NCBI GenBank assembly: GCA_963606965.1
Contig: CAVDAL010000030.1
Span: forward strand, 1-28,689
Origin: CAVDAL01 sp963606965
GTDB lineage: Bacteria > Actinomycetota > Coriobacteriia > Coriobacteriales > QAMH01
Length of the DNA stretch: 28,689 nucleotides
Direction: 5' to 3'
Below, piece by piece: positions 20,876 through 28,689 of the stretch. The notes below the pieces were generated by a model. That model saw nothing but the letters and a program-made list of their open reading frames with translations. It did not search any database and was not told where the DNA came from. The position numbers and the translations under genes were made by a program. Each line of letters opens with the position of its first letter. The first letter of the stretch is position 1.

Positions 20876-21466
20876 TTAATTAACACGCGCAGAAATATCC
20901 CGTATCGCCAAATCATAAATAAGATGGCCGAGCTGCATGGCGCTAACTTCACCAGGATTTTTAAACCACATAGAAATCATGAAAAGCGAGCCCGACAAAG
21001 TATATTCAAGCAGCAAGTCAATTTCTTCTTCGCTGCGACTTTCATCAAGATTTGGTGCAACAACATATTCGCGCCAAAGTGGTTTTAGTTCATCCTTCAA
21101 GCGGATGATAAAAGCAGGATCTGATTTTTCACCAAGTAATACTTTTATATACTTCTCATTTTTGTCGTAATATGACACAGCCTCTTTTAAGGCAAGGACG
21201 CGTACCATTTTACTTTTTGTTTTGCTGACTTTTTTAAGACAGGCCTCGGCGCAATTTTTCATTCCGCATAATTGTTCTTCTTCTATTGAATTTAAAAGTT
21301 CATACATATCATGAAAATGCAGGTAAAAAGTGCTGCGGTTATATCCGGCAATGTCGCAAAGATTTTGAACAGTAATCGATTCTATTGGCTGTTTTGAATA
21401 CAAATGCCAAAACGCGTCTTGAATATCTGCCTTGGTTTGTGTTGTTTTGTCTGCATTCTTTTTCAT
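20876..21466 (-). CDS. TetR/AcrR family regulator
   Basis: The 196-residue protein has the N-terminal TetR helix-turn-helix: TKADIQDAFWHLYSKQPIES, then ITVQNLCDIAGYNRSTFYLH and FHDMYELLNS (about 11-60). The C-terminal ligand domain is helical and resembles those of DhaS-like regulators. A promoter-like pair, TTGAAT (21501-21496) and TAAACT (21479-21474) on the reverse strand, would place the transcript start almost at the ATG, and no Shine-Dalgarno is visible. Neighbours suggest the ABC importer genes as targets, since they end 90 bases upstream. The effector is unknown. Confidence 0.88.
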   Translation of the reverse strand: MKKNADKTTQTKADIQDAFWHLYSKQPIESITVQNLCDIAGYNRSTFYLHFHDMYELLNSIEEEQLCGMKNCAEACLKKVSKTKSKMVRVLALKEAVSYYDKNEKYIKVLLGEKSDPAFIIRLKDELKPLWREYVVAPNLDESRSEEEIDLLLEYTLSGSLFMISMWFKNPGEVSAMQLGHLIYDLAIRDISARVN

Positions 21467-21556
21467 GCATGCAAGTTTACATGATGGAAGATTTAATTCA
21501 ATAGTGTTGCGGTTAAGCTTCGGCGCAAAATTTGGCGTTGTATAAGCGCTGCTACG

Positions 21557-22297
21557 TTAATAGCTAAGTTTGCGCTGGACAAGGTCGAACAATTCATAAA
21601 CAATAACACCAAGAAGAGCCAGCGCAATAATGCCGGCAAACATGCGCGGGTAGTTCACCATAGCCCATGATTCCATAATGAAATATCCAATGCCAGTTGA
21701 ACCTGCAATAGCTTCTGCAAAGAACAAAACAGCAATTGCAACAGCGGAGCTTACACGCAAAGTTGTGAAAAGTTCTGGCAAAGTCGATGGAATGATAATC
21801 ATGTGCCAGATGTTAAATTTATTAGCACCAAGAGTTTTTGCTGCATCTATCGTATTTTGTGGAATTCCTTTTGATGCATCGCGCATTACAACAATCACTT
21901 GAAAAAATATTGTTAAAGCAATAAGAACGATTTTTGGCGCGCCACCAAGTCCAAGAATTACAAGTAAAATTGGGAGCAAAACAATTTTTGGGAGTGGGTA
22001 CATGATATAAAGAACTGGAGCAAACAAGGCATCAGCCTTTTTTGATTGTCCTAAAGCTAAACCAAGCGGCAATGCGACAATTGTTCCAATCGCAAGTGAA
22101 ATAACAAGTCGCAGCGCACTTATTCCTAAGTCTGGAAGAAGTTCTTGCAAGTATTGAATGAATACAGGAACCGTGTCTTGTGGAGTTGGGAGTGCAGGTG
22201 TGTCAAGCAACAGTGCTGTGAGCTCCCAACCAAGGAGCACAAAGCATATTGCAAAGATATAGCAAAATGTTCGTGAAAAGACACGGTTCTTCTTCAT
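21557..22297 (-). CDS. ABC transporter permease, SsuC/TauC/ThiX type
   Basis: The 246-residue protein has about six hydrophobic segments and the EAA loop DAAKTLGANKFNIWHMIIIP (about 151-170) that contacts the ATPase. The family imports sulfonates, nitrate, taurine or thiamine precursors. It starts seven bases after the gene for the binding lipoprotein, so the two are co-transcribed. No ATP-binding subunit gene is found in this cluster, so the importer must borrow one encoded elsewhere. The substrate cannot be told from the sequence. Confidence 0.9.
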   Translation of the reverse strand: MKKNRVFSRTFCYIFAICFVLLGWELTALLLDTPALPTPQDTVPVFIQYLQELLPDLGISALRLVISLAIGTIVALPLGLALGQSKKADALFAPVLYIMYPLPKIVLLPILLVILGLGGAPKIVLIALTIFFQVIVVMRDASKGIPQNTIDAAKTLGANKFNIWHMIIIPSTLPELFTTLRVSSAVAIAVLFFAEAIAGSTGIGYFIMESWAMVNYPRMFAGIIALALLGVIVYELFDLVQRKLSY

Positions 22298-22304
22298 TTA
22301 ATTT

Positions 22305-23318
22305 TTACTCGCTTTTTTGAAATGTGCCATCTGCTTCATTGTAGCTTAAAGCTTCTTCCAAGTAGCCCTTTTTCAACATCCAAGAAAGAATTGGTTCAAT
22401 CATCTCTTTGCTTGGAAGTTCACATTGTGGATATTCGCAGATTTTATATGTGCTAGAAATTGCATCTGAAAGATTTGCCTTTTCAACAAGCAAGCTTCTG
22501 TAAGATTCAGGTGAAGCATTAATTTCACTAGCAGCCTTGTTCCAAACTTGCTTGAGCACATCAACTGTGTTTGCTCCAGATGCATCTTCCAAAAATTCGC
22601 TATTAACAATCATGACAGACTGAGAAATATTGTCGCCTGTTGTGTCATCTGCAACAACATGGCAACCATTAGCTTCGCCTAAAGCTAACAAAGATGCTGG
22701 CAAAGCAGCTGCTTTGACTTGGCCAGATGTCATAGCTTCATAGCGCACGGGAAGTTTTTGCAGTTCATTCTTCTTGATTTGCTGTTCATCAATTCCGGCA
22801 TTTTCCATCAGCGTATCCATGACATATTCCAAAATCGTATTTGATCCAACACCAATTTCAACGCCTGCTAAATCTTTAAGAGAAGTAATTGAATCATCGG
22901 CAGTCATTATGCCAAAGCGCCCTTGGCTTGCGTCTGTGCCAAGAGTAATCCATTCAATCTGAACTGGCGTGCCTGATGCATAAATGCTTGCACTAACCAT
23001 TGGGTCTGTCATTGCATATTGGACTTCGCCGGAAGTGACAGCCGCAATAAGCTCTGTTGCTGACTGAAAAACTTCAACGCTTGCATTGATGCCAGTCTCT
23101 TCAAAAAGCCCTTCGTTTTCAGCAACCCAAAATGGCAAGATGTCTTCTGTAGCAAGAGTGCCAATTTTCACATCTGCCAATTCAGCGGTGTCACTTTCAT
23201 TTGAAGAATTGCCACAAGCTGTTAAGTTGAAGCAGCATGCAAGGCTTAATGCAATGGCGCATATAATGCAAGTTACGCGGCACAGGAATTTTTGCGATTT
23301 TGAATTTGTCTTTTTCAT
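22305..23318 (-). CDS. ABC transporter substrate-binding lipoprotein, NMT1/SsuA-like
   Basis: The 337-residue protein opens with a Lys-rich start, a hydrophobic stretch and the lipobox NLTAC-G, with C35 as lipidated residue. The mature part has the NMT1/SsuA pattern: KIGTLATEDILPFWVAENEG and LFEETGINASVEVF, then LIAAVTSGEVQYAMTDPMV. ATG 23318, with AAAGGAATCAG before it, is preferred over an in-frame start 26 codons upstream that lacks a ribosome-binding site. With the permease it forms an importer for a small organic or sulfur compound. No TPP riboswitch is visible in the leader, which argues weakly against thiamine precursors. Confidence 0.88.
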   Translation of the reverse strand: MKKTNSKSQKFLCRVTCIICAIALSLACCFNLTACGNSSNESDTAELADVKIGTLATEDILPFWVAENEGLFEETGINASVEVFQSATELIAAVTSGEVQYAMTDPMVSASIYASGTPVQIEWITLGTDASQGRFGIMTADDSITSLKDLAGVEIGVGSNTILEYVMDTLMENAGIDEQQIKKNELQKLPVRYEAMTSGQVKAAALPASLLALGEANGCHVVADDTTGDNISQSVMIVNSEFLEDASGANTVDVLKQVWNKAASEINASPESYRSLLVEKANLSDAISSTYKICEYPQCELPSKEMIEPILSWMLKKGYLEEALSYNEADGTFQKSE

Positions 23319-23361
23319 CTGATTCCTTTGAACAGGTCTATTTAAACTTACATCGCAAAAC

Positions 23362-23389
23362 TTTATATGTACATGCGTTTGCACATCAA
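23362..23389 (-). promoter_or_regulatory. Promoter of the lipoprotein-permease genes
   Basis: On the reverse strand TTGATG (23389-23384) and TATAAA (23367-23362) are 16 bases apart and match the consensus at four and five of six positions. This would give a leader of about 37 bases before ATG 23318. Confidence 0.5.
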
Positions 23390-23483
23390 TGAACAATCGG
23401 GCGAAATTTGTCTATTTTCGCAATTGAAATTAGGCTGTAAGAAGCGCGCCACTTTTTGATTATGCGAAGAAGGCGAGTTTAAA

Positions 23484-24236
23484 CTATCTGATTAAGTTAA
23501 CAAGGTCGCCAATATGTTCAACATTGATTGTGTCGCTATATTCCTGCGGGCTGATAAGAATGGATGGGCATCCTTTTTTGTTGGCCATTAATATGTCGCT
23601 TTCATATGTGTCGCCAACCATAAGCATTTCGCTATTGTCGAGCCCAAACCATTCGCAAACAATATCAAGCATTAAAGTGTTTGGCTTGCCGATGACATAG
23701 TCGCTCATTCTTCCACAGCACCATTCAATGGGGGCAACCATTCCGCCGCATCCTGGATAGTTTAAAACTCCTTGCCCAAGAAAAACACGCTCCTTGTTGC
23801 AAGCGATAATTTTGTCTGCATGAAGACCAACGCGTACAGCTTGCGTCATTTTTTCATAATCAAAATTTGGATCATAACCAATAAGCAAATTTTTGGCATG
23901 TTCAGCATCAACAACTTCAACGTCTAAAGCTTCAAGTTCGCTTTTTAAATTGTCAGAGCCACAGACATAAATCTTCTGTAAATTTTCACGTTGAGCATAA
24001 AGAGCAGCAACATAGCCGCTGGTCAAGACTTCATCATAATTGCAATTTATGTTCATTCCTTGCAATTTTTCAAAAATTTGCTTGCGTGTTTTCGTGGAAT
24101 TATTTGTTAAGAAGAAGACGTTTTTGCCACATTCACGACAATGCTCAATGGCTTCATTTGCACCGTCGATTATGTCACCACCATAATAAATGGTGCCGTC
24201 TAAGTCGAACATGACAATTTTTACTTCTTCAAACAT
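23484..24236 (-). CDS. HAD-IIA phosphatase, NagD-like
   Basis: The 250-residue protein has the HAD motifs: MFDLDGTIY (D11 nucleophile, D13 acid), LTNNST (T43), GKPNTLML (K183) and MVGDTYESDI (D208, D213). A C2-type cap with GYDPNFDYEKM lies between. Family members dephosphorylate sugar phosphates, nucleotides or phosphoglycolate; the substrate is not known. AGGAGCG precedes ATG 24236. It lies 15 bases after the aldolase gene on the same strand, so the two probably share a transcript. Confidence 0.88.
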   Translation of the reverse strand: MFEEVKIVMFDLDGTIYYGGDIIDGANEAIEHCRECGKNVFFLTNNSTKTRKQIFEKLQGMNINCNYDEVLTSGYVAALYAQRENLQKIYVCGSDNLKSELEALDVEVVDAEHAKNLLIGYDPNFDYEKMTQAVRVGLHADKIIACNKERVFLGQGVLNYPGCGGMVAPIEWCCGRMSDYVIGKPNTLMLDIVCEWFGLDNSEMLMVGDTYESDILMANKKGCPSILISPQEYSDTINVEHIGDLVNLIR

Positions 24237-24251
24237 TTTGCCAGCGCTCCT

Positions 24252-24878
24252 TTATTGTCTGCCTGCTTGAACTTGCGCACAATATTTTTGTGCAGCTTGA
24301 GTTATTGCTGCATAATCGCCATCAACAACCTTTGTTAGGTTGCCGCCAACTCCAACAGCAAAAGCTCCCTTTGAAATCCAAGCGGCAGTGTTTTCGACAT
24401 TTATGCCGCCTGTTGGCATGATATTAAGGTGCGGCAGTGGAGCGTGAACAGACTTTATAAAGTTTGGAGAAAATTCACTGGCAGGGAAGAGCTTGACTAA
24501 TTCACAGCCAGCTTCATATGCATTCTGCATTTCATTTACTGTCATGCAGCCTGGCACATATGGAACGTTCGCATCTTTAGCGCATGCCAAAACATTTTTA
24601 TTAAAAGTTGGAGCAACCAGATATTTTGCACCTGCATCCAGTGCGCGTTTTGCCTGTTCAGCTGTGATGACTGTTCCAGCGCCAACAAATGCATTTGTGT
24701 CTTGCAAAGCTGCAATTGCAGCCGCAGCGTCTGGCACGCTAAATGTTACTTCAATAAAGTTGACTCCGCCATCCATGCAAACGCTTGCAACATGCAGCGC
24801 TTGTTCGACAGATTCTGATCTAAGGACGGCAACAACTCCGCATTCATGCATTTGGTCAAGAACTTCGTTTGTTAACAT
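24252..24878 (-). CDS. eda: 2-keto-4-hydroxyglutarate / KDPG aldolase
   Basis: The enzyme cleaves KDPG to pyruvate and glyceraldehyde 3-phosphate, or KHG to pyruvate and glyoxylate. The 208-residue class I aldolase has VVAVLR (R20), IEVTF with catalytic E43, GAGTVITAEQAKRALDAGAK, and ELVKLFPASEF with Schiff-base lysine K129, then MPTGGIN. ATG 24878 has GGGGGA at normal spacing; the ATG two codons upstream (24884) sits too close to it. Dehydratase and kinase partners are absent, so the pathway cannot be fixed. The adjacent phosphatase suggests a joint role in sugar-acid metabolism. Confidence 0.92.
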   Translation of the reverse strand: MLTNEVLDQMHECGVVAVLRSESVEQALHVASVCMDGGVNFIEVTFSVPDAAAAIAALQDTNAFVGAGTVITAEQAKRALDAGAKYLVAPTFNKNVLACAKDANVPYVPGCMTVNEMQNAYEAGCELVKLFPASEFSPNFIKSVHAPLPHLNIMPTGGINVENTAAWISKGAFAVGVGGNLTKVVDGDYAAITQAAQKYCAQVQAGRQ

Positions 24879-24919
24879 ATGCATTCCCCCAAACTTATAT
24901 TGCGTATATTTGTATGCAT

Positions 24920-24949
24920 TTGAGCATTAAGACAAAGCTGGTGTAATAG
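24920..24949 (+). promoter_or_regulatory. Candidate promoter of the epimerase-glycosyltransferase genes
   Basis: TTGAGC (24920-24925) and TAATAG (24944-24949) are 18 bases apart, a moderate match. It lies in the 94-base divergent region between the aldolase gene and the epimerase gene. Confidence 0.35.
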
Positions 24950-24978
24950 TATCATGTAATCAAGCAAAATTTTAAAGG

Positions 24979-26052
24979 ATGGAAATATTGATAAGACGGA
25001 TAGCAATTACAGGTGCAACAGGAATGCTTGGATCTGCGTTGGCGCGCGTTGCTATGAAAAATGGCATTGACGTGTTGCTTATTGCGAACCCAGATTCAAG
25101 CAGGCTGGACAGTTTAAAAAGAGATTTGCATATAGAAGAAGACGCCCATGTGGAAGGGGGCGGCGTTAGTAGTGACGGCAGCGAAGGCAACGAGCGTGAC
25201 AATGTGAGCGGGAATGCGCGCGGGCAAGGCTTGGCATCAATTTGCTTGTGTTCCATGTCTGATTATGGCGAACTTGCTTTTAATATAGAAAACGGTGTTG
25301 AAAAAGGTACTGCATTCAAAAAACCATATGATGCATTTATTCATTTTGCGTGGCGTGGCACATATGGAAGGTCGCGCGATGATGAAGCTTTGCAAAAAGA
25401 TAATATTCGCAACACAAATGATGCTGTATGTCTTGCTGCGTCTTTGGGTTGCGAATGTTTTATCGGCGTTGGCAGCCAGGCAGAATGCGGCCCGTTACTT
25501 ACGCCTTTTGCTGCTGATACACCATGCAATCCAATAACAGGTTATGGCAAAGCAAAGCTTGAGGCTTGTGCGCAAAGCAAAAAGCTGGCCCATGATTTGG
25601 GGATGCGACACATTTGGGCGCGAGTCGGCAGCGCATACGGGCCGGGGGATAATTTGCGAACTTGTATGATGCAAGCAATTGCGCATGCAATAAGCGGTGA
25701 GGCCTTCCCATGCACGCCAGGTGAACAGCTTTGGGACTATATTTATTGTGAAGATGCGGCGCGTGCAATTTTTGCAATGGCACAAAGTGGCAAAGACGGC
25801 AGCATTTATCCAGTTGGCAGCGGGAATGTTAAACCGCTGAAAGACTATATTTCGCTTGCGTGTTCAATTGCTAATCCATGCTTTTCACCAGACTTTGGTG
25901 CGCTAGAATATCCGTCTGGCCAAGTAATGTTTTTATGCGCTGATATTTCGCAATTAAAAGCAGATACTGGCTTTGGGCCTAGCGTAAGATTTGAAGATGG
26001 AATTGCTTCGACAATCGAATGGTATTGTCATGGCAAAAATGTGTCATTGTGA
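24979..26052 (+). CDS. NAD-dependent epimerase/dehydratase (extended SDR)
   Basis: The 357-residue protein has the Rossmann motif ITGATGMLGSALARVA (9-24), FIHFAWRGTYG, GVGSQAECGP, and the catalytic YGKAK with AYGPGDN downstream. This fits nucleotide-sugar epimerases and reductases, possibly of the CDP-sugar type. Residues about 52-86 (bases 25132-25236) are a Gly/Ser/Asp/Asn-rich insertion coded by noticeably GC-richer DNA, between the second strand and the next core strand, where relatives are compact. AAAGGA almost touches ATG 24979, so a TTG at 24988 (start MIRRIAITGATG) is a real alternative. Two glycosyltransferase genes follow, suggesting nucleotide-sugar supply for surface glycans. Confidence 0.85.
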   Translation: MEILIRRIAITGATGMLGSALARVAMKNGIDVLLIANPDSSRLDSLKRDLHIEEDAHVEGGGVSSDGSEGNERDNVSGNARGQGLASICLCSMSDYGELAFNIENGVEKGTAFKKPYDAFIHFAWRGTYGRSRDDEALQKDNIRNTNDAVCLAASLGCECFIGVGSQAECGPLLTPFAADTPCNPITGYGKAKLEACAQSKKLAHDLGMRHIWARVGSAYGPGDNLRTCMMQAIAHAISGEAFPCTPGEQLWDYIYCEDAARAIFAMAQSGKDGSIYPVGSGNVKPLKDYISLACSIANPCFSPDFGALEYPSGQVMFLCADISQLKADTGFGPSVRFEDGIASTIEWYCHGKNVSL

Positions 26053-26071
26053 TTTTGGGGGATGTCTGTTT

Positions 26072-27016
26072 ATGCCTCAGGAAAAGAAGAAAATTAGCAT
26101 TATGATTCCTTGTTATAACGAGGAAGAAAATGTTATTCCAATAAGTGAAGCTGTTACAAAATTAATGCAGGACGAGCTGTCAAATTATGACTACGAGATT
26201 TTGTTTATCGATAATTGCTCAAAAGATTTGACTCGTCCGCGCTTGCGCCAGCTTTGCAAACAAGACAATCATATTAAGGCAATTTTTAATACGAAAAATT
26301 TTGGACAATTCAATTCGCCATATTATGGTTTGACGCAAACTACTGGGGACTGCGCAATTTGCTTATGCTGCGATTTTCAAGACCCGATAGAGCTTATTCC
26401 GCGTTTTGTGAAAGAGTGGGAAGATGGCGCGCAAATTGTTTGCGGTATTAAGTCTTCAAGCCGCGAAAACAAATTTATGTATTTCTTGCGCAGCATCTAT
26501 TATAAGATGATTGCTCGCTTCAGCAGTGTTGAACAGATTCAACATTTTACTGGTTTTGGCTTGTATGATCGTGCCTTTTTGGATGTCATGCGCGACCTTC
26601 ATGACCCAACTCCATTTTTGCGTGGCATTGTTGCTGAGCTTGGCGGTAAGCGTGTTGATGTTGAATATGAACAGGCAAAGCGCCGTGCTGGTAAAACTCA
26701 TAACAATTTTTACACTCTGTTTGATGCAGCAATGCTCAGTTTTACAAGCTATAGCAAAGTGCCGCTGCGCATTGCAACATTGGGTGGATTTTTTGCTTGT
26801 GTCATTTTCATTTTAATTGCTATTGTTTTGCTTATCATAAAGCTATGTAATTGGAATGCTTTTGCTGGCGGGCAAACATCAATTTTGATGTTGATTTTAA
26901 TCATTGGCGCCTTGCTGATGTTTTTCTTAGGTCTGCTTGGTGAATATATCATGGCAATTAGCCAGCGGGTTATGGATAGACCTTTAGTTGTTGAAGAAGA
27001 ACGATTAAATTTTTAG
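26072..27016 (+). CDS. Polyprenyl-phosphate glycosyltransferase, GtrB/DPM1 type
   Basis: The enzyme is expected to move a sugar from a nucleotide donor onto polyprenyl phosphate on the cytosolic face. The 314-residue GT2 protein has ISIMIPCYNEEENV (8-21), ILFIDNCSKD, FGQFNSPYYGL and DFQDP (101-105) at the donor/metal site. Two C-terminal hydrophobic segments lie at about 232-262 and 270-298, as in GtrB. ATG 26072 with GGGGGATG upstream is preferred over starts inside the epimerase gene. The genes lie 19 bases apart. No GtrA-like flippase gene is next to it. Confidence 0.92.
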   Translation: MPQEKKKISIMIPCYNEEENVIPISEAVTKLMQDELSNYDYEILFIDNCSKDLTRPRLRQLCKQDNHIKAIFNTKNFGQFNSPYYGLTQTTGDCAICLCCDFQDPIELIPRFVKEWEDGAQIVCGIKSSSRENKFMYFLRSIYYKMIARFSSVEQIQHFTGFGLYDRAFLDVMRDLHDPTPFLRGIVAELGGKRVDVEYEQAKRRAGKTHNNFYTLFDAAMLSFTSYSKVPLRIATLGGFFACVIFILIAIVLLIIKLCNWNAFAGGQTSILMLILIIGALLMFFLGLLGEYIMAISQRVMDRPLVVEEERLNF

Positions 27017-27034
27017 CATAAGGTAAGATGCTTT

Positions 27035-28597
27035 ATGGGGAAAATCAAATCAGTCTTTAGAAAATCAAAAAAATATTATTCGCAAATTTATTATGGTGCA
27101 TTGATTGTTTTAGCTGCTGTTATTGTTATCGCATTTTTTAATTTGCAACAGGGTTTGTCGCTTTGGCTTGATGAGATGTTTCAAGTTGATTATTGCCGCG
27201 AGTCATCGAGTTTATTAAACATAATATGTATCGACCCATATACGCCGCCACTTTTTAATATTATTGCATGGGTGTGGTACAGGCTTGTTCCTTTTGGGGA
27301 AGTTTGGCTACATATTCCTTCGTTATGCTTTGTCATAATTTCTCTATTTTTGATAGCTGCAATAGGGCGCAGGCTTCATGGCAGAATGCTTGGCTTTTTG
27401 GCTGCAATGCTTTTTGTTGTAAATGCAAAAGTTTTTAGTGAATGCATATTTTCTTTCCGAGCATATTCATTGCTGCTTGTTTTGAGCTGCCTGTTCTTGT
27501 ATTTATATATTCGCCGTATTCAAACCCCAGCAAATGAAATTTCATGGAAGCTCAGCGCTGCAATGGCAATAACAACGCTTGCTCTTGGATATACGCATTA
27601 TTTTGGCGTGCTCTTCGCATGCATGTTTTTCATTATCGACTTATATTTGTTAGCGCGCGGCAGGTTAAACGGGGCGCGCTTGAAAGTTTTTGCTCCTTAT
27701 TGCTTTGCGCTCGTGTGCTATTTGCCTTGGCTGCGCATTGCTTTTGCGACTTTAGCAAAAGCTAAGACGAATACGCTTGCTCATTCATGGCAGAATGCTA
27801 TGTCGGGCGGAGCACCGAATTTTCATTCATTCTTATATTGGTTAAGCGGCGAAGTCGCAGAAGTTTTAATGCTTTTTAATATTGCATGTGTTACTTGCAT
27901 TATCGTTAACATTTGGCGCATTTATAAACATAAATATGAATGGCAAAAAGACTTGCCAATGATTGCGATGGTCTTTGTTATTTTGCTGATGCTTGGCGGT
28001 ATGTGGGTTTATTGCAGCTTCATAAATACATATTCAATGATGTGGGTGTCACGATATTTCATTCCACTAATTCCATGCATTGTTTTGGTTACGACACTTG
28101 GATTTTATGACGTGCTAAGGCATTTGCCTGTTCCAAATTTTTTGCAACTTGTGTGCGCGGTGATGGTCGTTGCATTGCTCATCCCAAGCTGTGTTGCGAC
28201 TATTCATAATGATCTTTTGGAAACTAGCAGCACTCGTTTTTATAAGAATTTGACGCAGTGGCTTGAAGGCAAAGATGATATTGAAAAAGACACAACACTA
28301 GTTATGGCTGTGATTAATACGACAGATAAAGGTAGGCAAATTCAAGCGTGGAAGCATTATTATTTTAATAGGAAGGACACGCGCGACTTTGATGTGAACA
28401 TCTTGGATGCGCTAGATTCAGAAGCAAGAGATAATCCGACCTATTTGCTCTATTATAAAAAGATATATGTAACGTGTCAGCATTTTGATCCAGATATTCC
28501 GCAGGAATATAAATCTGTCTTGAGCAAGAACTTCACAAAGAAAAAAACTGAAAACCCCGGTGGTGGCAAGACTTATGTTTATATTCGCAAAAAGTAA
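27035..28597 (+). CDS. GT39-like membrane glycosyltransferase
   Basis: The 520-residue integral membrane protein has about ten hydrophobic segments. Its first external loop carries LSLWLDEMFQ with D46-E47, the acidic pair seen in PMT/ArnT-type enzymes that use lipid-linked sugars, and YTPPLFNIIAWVWYRLVP. The soluble C-terminal part (from about residue 400) is polar. It likely transfers the sugar from the lipid carrier made by the preceding GtrB-like enzyme to an envelope acceptor outside the cell. AAGGTAAG precedes ATG 27035, 18 bases after the previous gene. The acceptor is unknown. Confidence 0.85.
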   Translation: MGKIKSVFRKSKKYYSQIYYGALIVLAAVIVIAFFNLQQGLSLWLDEMFQVDYCRESSSLLNIICIDPYTPPLFNIIAWVWYRLVPFGEVWLHIPSLCFVIISLFLIAAIGRRLHGRMLGFLAAMLFVVNAKVFSECIFSFRAYSLLLVLSCLFLYLYIRRIQTPANEISWKLSAAMAITTLALGYTHYFGVLFACMFFIIDLYLLARGRLNGARLKVFAPYCFALVCYLPWLRIAFATLAKAKTNTLAHSWQNAMSGGAPNFHSFLYWLSGEVAEVLMLFNIACVTCIIVNIWRIYKHKYEWQKDLPMIAMVFVILLMLGGMWVYCSFINTYSMMWVSRYFIPLIPCIVLVTTLGFYDVLRHLPVPNFLQLVCAVMVVALLIPSCVATIHNDLLETSSTRFYKNLTQWLEGKDDIEKDTTLVMAVINTTDKGRQIQAWKHYYFNRKDTRDFDVNILDALDSEARDNPTYLLYYKKIYVTCQHFDPDIPQEYKSVLSKNFTKKKTENPGGGKTYVYIRKK

Positions 28598-28648
28598 TTA
28601 CTGCTTTGACTTGCCTTTGAGCGATTAAAATTTCCTCTTTAATTTTGT

Positions 28649-28685
28649 TTGGCGCATTCTTTTTGCATCTTAGTGCGCCAATTTT
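28649..28685 (+). terminator. Possible terminator at the right end
   Basis: TTGGCGCA (28649-28656) and TGCGCCAA (28674-28681) are perfect 8-base complements around a 17-base loop, followed by TTTT. It follows the last gene by about 50 bases, so it may end the glycan transcript. The large loop lowers confidence. Confidence 0.45.
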
Positions 28686-28689
28686 GCAA

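Noticed and set aside
23319..23361. TPP or other riboswitch before the importer genes
   Set aside because: The predicted leader is only about 37 bases and shows no known riboswitch core.
28649..28681. Inverted repeat at the right end as an insertion-element end or attachment site
   Set aside because: No transposase, integrase or target duplication is visible; a terminator for the preceding gene explains it more simply.
1..28689. CRISPR array, tRNA, rRNA or prophage
   Set aside because: No regularly spaced repeats, no tRNA-like cloverleaf or CCA-ended unit in the gaps, no rRNA stretch and no phage genes were seen.

Overview
The window looks like a chromosomal segment of a moderately AT-rich, probably anaerobic Gram-positive bacterium, most likely a member of the Actinomycetota class Coriobacteriia. 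This assignment is an inference. It rests on zinc-ribbon forms of S14, L24 and adenylate kinase, the actinobacterial style of the ribosomal proteins, a minimal IscR-IscS-IscU iron-sulfur set, and a secreted fibronectin III-CHAP protein. No sequence search was possible.

Layout. (1) Bases 1-2925 hold the tail of a probable DUF234-type ATPase, then a small rightward group: a DUF4190/FxLYD membrane protein, a helix-turn-helix protein and a membrane-anchored Ser/Thr kinase. (2) Bases 3073-15221 are one long ribosomal protein operon with its own promoter and leader: rplC-rplD-rplW-rplB-rpsS-rplV-rpsC-rplP-rpmC-rpsQ-rplN-rplX-rplE-rpsN-rpsH-rplF-rplR-rpsE-rpmD-rplO-secY-adk-map. The usual first gene (rpsJ) and the usual last block (infA, rpmJ, rpsM, rpsK, rpsD, rpoA, rplQ) are absent at the expected places. 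Most genes overlap or nearly touch, but rplB, rplE, rpsN, rpsH and rplO are each preceded by a longer spacer with predicted RNA hairpins. (3) Bases 15393-18915, rightward: a membrane metallophosphoesterase, iscS-iscU, and a small AT-hook/helix-turn-helix protein. (4) Bases 19019-24878, leftward: an Rrf2/IscR regulator with a complex leader, a CHAP hydrolase, a TetR regulator, an ABC permease and its lipoprotein, a NagD-like phosphatase and a KDPG/KHG aldolase. (5) Bases 24979-28597, rightward: an NAD-dependent epimerase, a GtrB/DPM1-like glycosyltransferase and a GT39-like membrane glycosyltransferase, probably for surface glycan modification.

Most interesting signals. Three similar Rrf2-type operator sequences link iscS-iscU with the rrf2 gene. 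The rrf2 leader carries a promoter, a possible 33-residue ORF and a terminator-like hairpin before the regulator. The kinase ribosome-binding site lies inside an 11-bp inverted repeat. At map, a hairpin sits between the Shine-Dalgarno sequence and the start codon. None of these proves a new system, but together they suggest heavy use of RNA-level control.
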